A stretch of 64,000 nt of DNA from Melitaea cinxia (Eukaryota; Arthropoda; Insecta; Lepidoptera; Nymphalidae), in the NCBI RefSeq assembly GCF_905220565.1, contig NC_059415.1:10401001-10465000 (forward strand), given 5' to 3'. A program made the translations under genes and the position numbers. Below the pieces are notes generated by a model. It was not told the origin of the DNA and searched no databases. It saw only the letters and a list, made by a program, of their open reading frames with translations. Positions 26,548 through 38,600 of the stretch are shown here, piece by piece; position 1 is the stretch's first letter; every line of letters begins with the position of its first letter.

Positions 26548-26655
26548 TTAACGTATTTTAGGCGCTGATCGATCGTTGCACAATTTGTTCCTACGCAATG
26601 TTGCTCCGCGTTTGATTTGCTCCATTAGTGACGTGTGACACACTCTTGGATCAGG
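26548..26655 (-). CDS. mim: mim last exon: WH2 motif
   Basis: Acceptor TTCTTTGCAG. Encodes PDPRVCHTSLMEQIKRG and ATLRRNKLCNDRSAPKIR then TAA. The L-x-x-x-I-x-x-G-x-x-L-R/K pattern is the actin-monomer-binding WH2 consensus at the C terminus, as in MTSS1. Confidence 0.92.
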   Translation of the reverse strand, partial: PDPRVCHTSLMEQIKRGATLRRNKLCNDRSAPKIR

Positions 26656-29600
26656 CTGCAAAGAAAATTGTCTTTTAATAAAATTAAATAAAGACTAAGA
26701 TTTAATTTTAAACTACCTTCAAATTGACATAAAAAAATAATACTTTCAGTTTTCGTAAATCTATTCACAGTCATTTCGGCGAAGTAGTGTTTGTATTATA
26801 AGTTATTGTAGGACAAGAGACAAATGACACAACAACAAACAGACAATAAAATCGGTATTGACAATTATCTCTTACCAACATTCTGGTTACACATCACATA
26901 TCAGTACAAACCACAGCTAAGTAGCTGCTCTCAAGGAACGCTGTGTTCCTGTGGTGAATAAGGTGACGAGAGCTCCTGGGGTGAATTGGGGGTAGGGTAA
27001 TACGCATTTGATACTTCTTGTGATGTCTTCTTTAAAGAAAAAGTGTCCATTACCTGCGCATGCGCATTAATTCGTTCCCTGACGTTAGTAGCTCGAGTGG
27101 ATAGAGCTCGACGTTGTAATGTGGCCGACAGTTTGTCCAAGAAAGCAGGCTGTACCGCAGCTGGGACAGCTGAGGATATATTTAATAAAAAAACGATATT
27201 AATGAGTCGCAAATTTTCTTCAAATTCGTTCACAATTTTTTTAAATGTCCTAATGTTGGGCAAAAGAAAAAAGTATGAAACGAGTGTGCTTTAGAACACC
27301 CGACTGAAGTAAAACTTCTGCACAATAGAGTCTGCAGTGTCTCTTAACTGGCTATAAGAGAAACAAAATGTGTGCTTGCACCTCTCTCTTACTACGTTCG
27401 CCTTACCCGAGCACACTTTTCATAACGATTTCGTCACGCATTCAATGGCTTACTCCTTAAGTTAAGCGTTCGTAAAGAAGTTTTACTTCAATATTACACT
27501 TGGATTCAAGGCAGAAATCGAACCTATAAACCCACGGACTATAAAGCAGCGCCACTGCAAACTACAGCAACAGGCGTTTAGAAAAATATCACTCTAAATT
27601 ATATATTCATAAAATTACTTATACCTTTTCCTTTCGGTGGAGAATCAGATGTAGTGATGGTGGATATCGTCCGCCTCGTTGTTCTAGGAGACAGTTGCGG
27701 GGCGAGTTTAGCACTGAGACTCGCTATTAGACCTCCATCTATAAACATTTGTAAAATATTACCACATTTTTTTTATATATATTACTAGGTCGGCAAACAA
27801 GCGTACGGGTCACCTGATGGTAAGTGATTACCGTAGCTTATAGACGCCTGCAACACCAGAAGCATCGCAAGCGCGTTGCCGACCCAATCCCCAATCCCCC
27901 CAGGAGCTCTGGTCACCTTACTCACCAACAGGAACACAACACTGCTTGAAAGCAGTATTATTTAGCTGTGATCTTCTGTACGGTCGAGGTACTCTATTTC
28001 AGTCGGACTGCTATATATTTTTAGCTGGAAATTTCCTGCTGTACCCTACCTCAGTTAAACTATTTTTATTTAAAAGGAAATGTTAAGAAGTAACTGTTGC
28101 CCAACATCGTCTATCAACTAAGGACAGTTAATCCCAGCAGTGGGACGGTGAACTCACGCTCAGCCATATGCCTCTCCGCGCTGTGAGAGCGGGCCGCCAG
28201 TCTTCGGGCAAGCGCGGCGCCGGGCTGCGCGTATATACCGGAGCACTTACTGGCTGATAGCTTATCTGACAGTTTCACTCCTGGAATATAAATTATAAAA
28301 TCTCTCTATATACGAGCCGGTTTTTTTTTTGTTTGGTTATACTGCGAAAACTACTAAACCGATCGGAATAACACTTATAACATAAGATGCAACGTGTTTC
28401 GGAGAAGGTTTTAGTAAATGATATGTTGGTGATAACTTATCGTGTAAGAACATATGGACGGACAGAGGTCGCTAGTATATGTATATATGTCGTCTCTACA
28501 TGTGTTTGTCACCGAACTCCTCCTAAACGGCTAAACCGATTTGGTTAAAATTTTGTACGTATATTTCTATTGGTTCATGGATGGTTTGAAAATACAATTG
28601 GATCCGGTAGGTTACCACCTAAATCCTACTATCGGTATGTCAGAAATCAATTTTTTTTTTAAATTAATTAATAAACGCTCTACACTCAACGACCCCCAGT
28701 AGGATTTTTTTCTGTGTTGGGGGCCAGGAAATACAGACAATACACAAGCACAACACCCAAACAACGACAAACATATATGGCCGATACAAATGTCTGTCGT
28801 GAGCAGGAATCGAACCCGAGACCGCCAGCGCAGCAGCCAGTGCTATGACTGCTACGCCAGCGCGTTTCTGGTAGCTGTATTCCAGGCAGGAAAATATGAG
28901 GAATCTGCCGGGTCCGCTAATACCTCATAATTTTTATCGAGTGTACAGGCTTTAGTGATTTTTTTAAACGAATCTACATTAAATTGAACTCCGTTTTTTA
29001 CCATTATTTCAACAACAATCTTACCCGTCTGCCCGTAATGCGATTCATTATTAACCCTCGGTCCAAAGCTGGAGAACGTATTCGTTTCCCCATAGCTGGG
29101 AGTTGACGGTGACGAACCATGGGGCGACCCCTTGCTCTCACCATATATGCCTCCTGGAAATTATAGTTCATTATTATATTTGACGAGCCGTTGGCGCAAC
29201 GGTTGACGCACTGGCTGTTGCGCCAGCGGTCGCAGGTTCGATTCCCGCCCACGACAGACATTTATACGGTTGGGTCCACATGTTATGTTATCCGCTTACC
29301 ATCAGATAAGACTCTACAATTATTTGCCACCATCCCTACTAATATTATAAATGTGAATGTAAGTTTGTTAGTTACGCTTTCACGCTAAAACTACTCAACC
29401 GATCATCATGAAACTTTGTACAAATATTCTTGGAGGTATTAGAAGTAACATAGGATACTTTTTATTAAAACAAATTCAATGCGAGCGAAGCCGCGGGTAA
29501 AAGCTAGTTCTTCTTAATAATTAATCTTAATTGTTAATCTTACCTGTATTTGTTCCATAGATATCCGAATTGGAACTATTCAAGCTATTCTTCCTGACAA

Positions 29601-32600
29601 ACATGGAATTCTCGACATACGTCATGATCCTATTTCCCGTTGTTCCGTATATAGGATTTAGACTGCCCGAATTATTTAGACTGACCGTAGACGAAAAATT
29701 ACTCTTCGCTTGCTGGAAGGTACTCAGCTGGGTCGGACTTTGGGACTGGGCATAATTTTGGTTTTGGGTCTGGCCATAATTTTGGTTTTGGTTATTTTGA
29801 CTTGTTTGATTTTGATTTTGAGCGGTTCGACGGACGATACCGGGCGAGGCAGGCATGTGTTTTAATTCAGTTAACTGTTTCACTGTCTCAGCTACGTTTA
29901 TGCTTGGCACTAAAAATAAATATTAAGATATTGATGATTATGGCATTTTTTTTAAATTAATTATGACTCTTATATATCTATGTGTTACTTGATATTTATA
30001 ATGAAACAAAAAGAAAATATGACTAAAACATTGGATCTGGACATGGACTGGACAGTTAAAATGGCGATGCTCACATTATGAAATAAATTTTCAATTTAAT
30101 TATAAGGAAATTTAGATGAATCTTATACAAAATCTCAAACTACTTTAAAACGGTACTAAAATGACAACATCAAGGTACAACAGCTGTATTTACAAAATCA
30201 AATACTTTATTAAAATAGGCTTAAGGGGTTGAAATCGCTTTAAGGGGTTCAAAAGCACTTTCAAATCGTCATTTTACAATCCAGAATTTTTTTTTACTAT
30301 ATAGACTTTTTGTACGGTAACGTATTAAAATACATTACCTGCGCTATTTTCATCAGGTTGCAAGAGGAAAGCGGGGGGCGGCGGTAGATTGTCTGTATCG
30401 TTAGTGTTTAGCGATGGACTTTGACCAGTACTCTGAAAAATAGATTAATATCCAGGAATATATTTACATATATATTATTTAATATCATATATTTTTTAAT
30501 AACATATACACACGACCGTCTGTTCCTACGGTAAGCAACTGAATGCCTATGTTGTAGGTAACAGCCGACTGATATAGCTAAATAGTTTTTTTTTTTTTTG
30601 TAAATAGAAATAGAAATAGTACATATATAAATTAATAAGTACACATATCACACCCAGACTCAGGCGTGCATCGAACTTGCAACCCGCGGATCAGAAAGGG
30701 CCGCTGCAAACTGCGCCAACGGGCTAGTCATTAATATCTACGAATGTTTCTAGATTACAAAGCAGATCTGCTACTTTAAGGGTCAAACAATTTAAGGTCA
30801 AAAATTTTTTTTGGAAAACATTTTTTTTGTAACAGTTTTTTATACGTGTTACAGCAACTTTTTACTGAGTGTACAGATTTTGAGTATTATTTTTTATTCG
30901 AAAGCTGGTGTTTATCGTATCTCCCATTCAAACATGATCAAGATCTGACCGTACCTTTTGAGTTATCTATAATATAAAAATGAGTCGCTGAATACACATT
31001 CGTTGCTAAGCGCAAAACTCGAGAACGGTTGGACCGATTTCGCTAATTCTTTTTTTAAAATATTCCTTGAAGTACGAGTATGGTTCTTACGGAGAGAAAA
31101 ATTCAAAAAAAAAAATTAAATTTCCTGAAAAAGTCTACAAACAACACTTTTCTATACTCCCATACAAAAGATTTGTGATAATACTTAAAAGTCAATTAGA
31201 AGTTCGCCGGGTCAGCTAGTAACTAATAATAAGTTTTTTCGTTTTCTTTGTTTGAGAACAGACAATTATAGTAAGTATATATTTTTCATTTAAACATTTT
31301 ATGATATGTCGGAGACAGTCGTTTATACGATTGAAAAACATCGAAGAAATCAAGAATAAAGTACAGAAAAGGACAGCGAAGAGGACAGCACTGTCGAACT
31401 GTTGGATCAAGACGTTAAGAGGAAGTCTTGTCACACAATTGAGTAGAAATTATTAAAAAAAGATCAAAGCAGTTTCAATCTATTTTTCGTTCAATTCGGT
31501 GTTATAATTTAAGTTAATCTTAAAAAATTATATTTTACTGTTTTGAAGTATAATCGATTGTATGCTCAAATCGTTTACAAAACAAAAATTATTTTCTATG
31601 TACCTGATAGGAAGGCCTCTGCGGTCTCGATATCGATGAAGATCTCCGGACCGGCGGAGGAGGCTTTCCCACTGAACTTGATGAACCACGCCGAGACCAC
31701 GCTGTCGCTGGGGACATACATACACTTAATTACTGCGCCAAACTGAGAGAGAGAGAGGTGAAGAGACAGAGGTGGAGAAAGGGAGAGATGGAGAGAGAGA
31801 CGGAGAGAGAGATAGAGAGAGAAAGAGATAATAGAATATTTTCAAATCAGACTATTGAATCCTATGATTAGTGTGTAAAATAAATAAATAAAAATTAAAA
31901 AATATTAAACTTTCAATAATTTAATGAAGAGTACAATGTTAAAATATTTCCTACTACGAATCAATTAATTATTTTGTCTTTAAACACAATTAACAAAACT
32001 ATATTGTATATTTTGAAACTAATTTTCAAAGGTAAAATCAAACTTGCTACTTTTTGTTGATTTTTAATTTTCTGTAATAATTATGTTTATTTGCTACCAA
32101 TTTTAAAGCCAAATTCGCAATAAAAAACGAGTGTGCCTTAAATCACACGACTGAAGCAAAACTTATAAAGCTCCATCTAACTTATATCTCTCTCTCAACT
32201 TCCGTCCGCCTCGCCCGATCACAGTTATGGTAACATTCTCGTTACGCATTCACCAGCTGACTCATCAAGTCAAGCGTGGGTAAAGAACTTTTATTTAAAA
32301 AAATGAATGTAATTAATTACGCTCCAACCCTTCGTCCTTCACTTCCATTAGCAAAGAGAACCCTTGTTTTCACTACCCCGGCTAATGTAACTTCATACAA
32401 ACGACTGTACCATCATCCCAGCCTAGCAGTCCACTGCTAGATATAGGCCTCCACAAGTTCGCGCCAAAAATGCGTGAACTCATGTGTGTTGCCCATAGTC
32501 ACCACGCAGGGCAGGCGGGTTGGTGACCGCAGGGCTGGCTTTGTCGCACCGAAGACGCTGCTGTCGACTGCAAACGACTGTATACTATACCAAATTTCCA

Positions 32601-35600
32601 AAAATCTTTTGCTAGAGCCATTCAGCCTACCTGTCATAGAAACGGGTCGTTTCTTCGGTACGGCGGGTTTCTTGCCGATAGTCGCAAAGGTCGGAGAGTC
32701 GACCGCCTCGTCTAACGATCGGACCGCCTCCTCCAAACTCCCCAGCGATATGGAGAAGTTTTCCCTCGCTATCGTCACTGAGTCCCTTCGTAACGTCACG
32801 ATCTCCGATTCGACTAACGCAAAACAATCGCATGCAAAGCGTAAACAATAAAAAAAAAAAAAAACACATACGAGGCAAGTAATTGAAAAGAAAAAATAAC
32901 TAAATTCATCAATCATCGACAAAACACATCTAGCACAATGAAAAACAAATAACGACAAATATGTCTAGATGTTTGCATACAGTCAGAATGTTGAATCAAA
33001 TAATAAAAACTAAATATTACAAAAAAAAATTAAGACAAACACACACACAACTCAAATAATTTTAAACAAATTTAAAAATAATTAAATCCATCAATCATCA
33101 ACAAAACACATCTATCACAATAACAAACAAATAACAAAAATGTCTAGATGCATACCGTCTGGATGTTGGATCAAATGTTGGTGGCCATGGTCTTCAGCTG
33201 CGAAGGCCCCTTGGCTTCCGTATCCACTTGATGATTCTAGCGATGATTCACTTGCACTGCTTTCTGAGCAGACCTGCCAAATAAAATATTGTTTTTTTTT
33301 TTTGCTTCATTTTCAAAACATTCCTTTAAATATCGTTTAAGGGCACAGGTGCTAGAGCATCCTGGTAATATTACAGGCTTTACTAAATAAATGAAGTTCA
33401 AATTTGGTTAGGGGGGGATCTTAATATAGACTTTTTTCCTTTTGTGTTATGTGGCTTCTTCACTCGCCTTAGCATTGCTAAGTGCATTACTAAGGCGAGT
33501 GAAACCACATAATACTAAATATCGTTTAAGGGCACAGGTGCTAGAGCATCCTGTTAATATTACAGGTTTTACTAAATAAATGAAGTTCAAATTTGGTTGG
33601 GGGGGGGGGGGATTTAATATAGACTTTTTTCCCTTTGTATTGTTTATGTAGCTTCTTCACTCGCCTTAGCATTGCCAAGTGCATTACTAAGGCGAGTGAA
33701 ACCGCATAATACAGCCAGTTAGCATATTACATTTATTACAGAATGACTGTAGGATTACATCGATCAAGGCAAATATTATGAATTTCGAAGAGTGTTTATT
33801 GTATATCGATGTAATTCGTAGGCCTTCATAATAAGTGTTTATGTTTGAGGTTCTCTTCGCGCACCGAACAATGGACTCGCTCTAAATAGGTTATATATAA
33901 TGAAGCTGATTGGTTTTGGTACTTTAAAATTGTCTTGTAATTTTTTTTAAGTAATATAGTGAAAAAATGTAGCTTTTTTTCTTTTGAAATAAATATTTCC
34001 GCATAATAAAAAGAACAGGAGAAATAAGCAAACATTTTTTCATACAAATAAACATCTAAACTCAAATCGGTTGACATTAGATGAAGAGTTGTATTTTTTT
34101 TAAACTATACATTACATAACTGTAAATTTATTAAATATGATGTAATGTATTACAAATTCGATAAAAGCATTCAATATATATTAAAAAATATATATATATT
34201 TAAAAAGTCACGCACATGTCGCCAACAAACTCACAAAGTGTGAAGGTTAAAAACACTTAAGTGTTTGCACCAATATAAACTTTTTTTAATTTTAATGTTT
34301 CATTATAATATAAAAAAGAATGTAATTTAGACTACACGAAAGAAGTAAAACTTCTGCACAATAGGCTTGCACTGTCTTAGATATACAAAATGTAACGGGC
34401 TGTGAGAGAAAGAGAAAATAAATGTGTGCTCGCACATCTCGCTCTTGCACCGTTCGCCTAACCCGATCACACTTTTCGTAACGCTCTCGTCACGCATTCA
34501 CCATCTTACTCCCCAAGTCAAGCGTGCGTAAAGAAGTTTTACTTCAAAACTATAAACAATTTTATAACATCATATTTAACCGACTCGGTCATCTCTAAAA
34601 ATACTTAATAAATAATCATCAAATATCAAGACGTATCGGTCTAACTATTGCATCGTACCAGAACGGAGAGCGATAAAAGACGCGTACGTACAATCTGAGA
34701 CGAATTCCTGTTACATTTGCACCGCATGCGGACGACAGTTTCATTACGTGTGAAAATAATGAAAATTGCCGTGAAATACGCTACGTATTACATGTGAGTA
34801 TTATTTTAATGTCAGATTTTTTCATTTAAATAAAAATAAAAAATATGTCCAATTGTACGAAAATAAAAATGTATCATTAATATGTGTTTGCGCATAACTT
34901 CCAAATGACTGCATCGAATCGGATAATATTATTTTATGTATTTGTTATTGTCAGAACAGTGTTTGTTTTAAGTATAATAAAATAAAATAAATCGATATGT
35001 TGACGACAATAATGGCGATAAGATGATTGCCAGCTAGTGTTATTAGTTATTAGAATTTAATTTGGATCGTGGAAGCTAAGCTTAAAATTGGTATTTCGTT
35101 CATTGACCCTTTGTGCATCTCGAATAACACTCTGTATATTGTATTTAGGAATAATAACATATCTTTATTTAAAAAAAATTGTGATATAAAATTCGTTTTC
35201 GGCCCCTATATAGTCCGTGTTTTAGGTGCACATATAACTCACATTTATACATTTTCCATTTTGAATATAAAAATTTATTTTTTATAAAAAAAAAAAATAA
35301 TGTGCTAGAACTTAATAATATGATGTATTCGGATCCCCGACACGGGATTCACATCCTACTGTAGGCCGTTTTTTATTAAGCGTTTGTTTATTTATTTAAA
35401 TTTATAGCCTATATGCCTGTATGTGTGAAGGATAAAACTATAAACATAACATAAAGGCGGCGCCATGATGCAATACACTTAATTAATTATTTTATAAAAA
35501 ACAATTGAATTAGTAATATTATTATAACGGTTGTAACTTGTTTACTTTATTGTTCCACTCATTCATACGTAGAGGAAAAATATTTTGCACGTGAATCAAG

Positions 35601-38600
35601 CGGAGCGTCATTCAGTTCTGATTTTTATTACCTTTTGAGTTCGTGTGAGTAGTATTTGTGTGATAATACACGCGACAAAATACCGGTAAATGTCAATAAA
35701 ATTAAATAAATATATGTAATTCACACTCAACGGCCCCAGTAGGATTTACTACTGTGCCGGGAATCCGCAAACACACATAATACACAAACACACATAATAC
35801 ACAAACACACATAATACACAAACACAAACGCCAAGACCACGACAAACTTCTATATGACCATTACAAATGTTCGTCATGCGCGGGGATCGAACCCGCAAGC
35901 GCGACAACCAGAGCTGTAATCGCTGGACCAACGCGTCATCACATTCCAAATGGGCGATAGCATTATTGATATTATTTTTTTTTAAATATTTTAAAAACAT
36001 TATTGCAAAATGATATTTCTAAATTGCTTTTGAAGAGTATTTCAATAGATTTTTATTGATTTTTTTTTTTTTTTACATTAATAACAAATTCTACGATTAT
36101 GTGTCGTCGTTTGATGTTGAATAAAAAATAATTACATTTTACTCATTCAATCATTTTCATCTGAACATATTTTTACGAAACATTAAATTTTATCAAAGTT
36201 TGAATTCGATTAATCTAAGAATGTTGGGTGTAGATATTTTTGTAATGCTTACTATATACCTTTTTGTATGAATCGTAATAACCGGCAACGTAGGAATTTA
36301 TTTAACGTCATAAAAAAATTAATATAAAACTAACTTTAGCTACGTTTTAATAGTCATTAAATTAACGTTTAAGATCATAAAATCAATATCAAAAACAAAA
36401 AACACACAAAGATACAAACAAAGATAGAAACGTGTTATTCCTATACACCTATCCCATATATTCATCATCATCCTCATCATTTCAGCCTATCACAGTCCAC
36501 TGCTGGACATAGGCCTCCACAAGTTTGCGCCAAAAATGGCGTGAACTCATGCGTTTTTCACCACGCTGGGCAGGCGGGTTGGTGACCGCAGGGTTGGCTT
36601 TGTCGCACCGAAGACGCTGCTGCCCTTCTTCGGCCTGTGTATTTCAAAGCCAGCAGTTGGATGGTTATCCCGCCATCGGTCGGCTTATCCCATATATTGA
36701 ATTTATATAAACTTACGCTTACGCTTCAGCCTGTACCTTATATCCCACTGCTGGGTATAAGCCTTTTTCCCCATGTGGGAGAAGAATCAGAGCTTAATCC
36801 ACCACGCTGCGCCAATGAGGGTTGGCGGATATATTCCCTATTATGAGTAACGATCGCTATCAGGTGTACATGAGAACAATAACAACCGGAAGCGAGGGTT
36901 TAACGTGCTCTCCGAGGCACGGTGGGGAGACCGACAGGGACTGCACAAACACCCAAATAACGGCAAACATCTGTATGGCCAATAAAAAATGTATGGCCAA
37001 TACAAATATAAACTTACACAAATAAATTTGTGCGGGTAGAGTTTGTAGCTAACTATTACCCCTTTAGACTGCTTTCAAACAAACATTTCTTGCATTGTGT
37101 CTAGTTCGATTTTTTTTTTTTTTTTTTATATAAATCAATTTACTGTTTCAGATTGGCGTTGAACATACTCAGTTGTTTAGGATGGTGAGTCAAATTCCAA
37201 CCACAGTAATTATTATACCGTAACATCCTATTTATGTCCCACCACTGAGCAATGACTTCCACGGATATAAAAAAATGATTTGAGCAGAATGTGTAACGCT
37301 ATTTCACTACAGACTTACTGATGTAAATGTTATATAATTGTTGAAAAATCCAACATGCTCGAATGGGTTTAAGCTTTTGAGCTTTGGTAAAACTTTTCTT
37401 GTTAATTTTACTAGGTTGTCTCTACTCACGCACGTTTATACATTACTAGCTGTGCCCGCGGCTTCGCCCGCGTTGAAATTAGAGTGTCACAAAGGATTCC
37501 CGGCAAACTTCCAGTGAAGCTCTCATCATAATCGGCTTAGCCGTTCCGTAAACCTGCCTCTTGCCAATGGTGAAATCGCATGAAAATCCGTTCAGTAGAT
37601 TTTGAGCGAATCGATCACATACACTTTTGGGGACTTTGTTTTATAATACACTAACTGTTGCCCGCGACTACGTCCGCGTGGTTATGAAGATATGCATTAC
37701 TATTAAGATGTTTTACGCAAATTATTTTTTTATTTCAGTCACTTGAAATGCTTATCAAACTGAGTAACTTTTTAAAATGCACAATATAGTATAATTTAAT
37801 AGTAATTTTTATAAAACCTCTCTATACACCACATTTTTAGTTTTATTTTCAGGCTGTGTATGTTTCATACAAACTATCAACCCCAATTAAACCCCCTTAG
37901 GGGTGGAATATCGTAAAATCCGTTCTTAGCGGACGTCTGCTAACTATAATCTACCTCCCTGCCAAATTTTATCTTTGTCCAACCTGGATGGATTTCGAGT
38001 TCTCGTGATGACTGAGTTAGTGATCTTTCTCTTTTATATATATAGATTACGATGCATTATTTGGACACCTCCTCACCATCTATAGAGCATATATTTTAAA
38101 TTTCAAGTCTCTTACTTCAAAAACATAGGACTTTCATACAAACTTTCAACCCCCGTTTTACACCCTTAGGGGTCGAGTTTCGTAAAATCCGTTCTTAGCG
38201 GATGTCTACGTCTTAAAAGGAGCCTACTTGCCAAATTTCACGTTTGTAGGTGTTATAGTTTCGGAGGTTTCGTGATGAGGGAGTCAACCTATCATCCCCC
38301 GTTTTGACCCTAAAAAGGAGTTTATTTCTAAAGATACATTATTTGGACACCTTTTCACCATCTAAAGAGCGTACATTTTAAATTTCAAGTCTTTTACTTC
38401 AAAGGCATAGGACTTTCATACAAACTTCCAATCCCCGTTTTATCCCCTTAGGGGTAGAGTTTCGTAAAATTAGTTCTTAGCAAATGTCTACGCTCTATAA
38501 GGAACCTACCTGCTAAATTTCAAGTTTGTAGCTGTTATAGTTCCGAAGATTTCGTGATAAGTGAATCAATCTATCATCCCCCGTTTTAACCCCAAAAGGG

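Noticed and set aside
29004..29261. 85-codon minus open frame
   Set aside because: It is a shifted frame over a real mim exon (29025-29153); splice phases support the other frame.
32437..32958. 173-codon minus open frame as a separate gene
   Set aside because: It is read-through across a mim exon and its introns; the phase-consistent exon is only 32631-32813.
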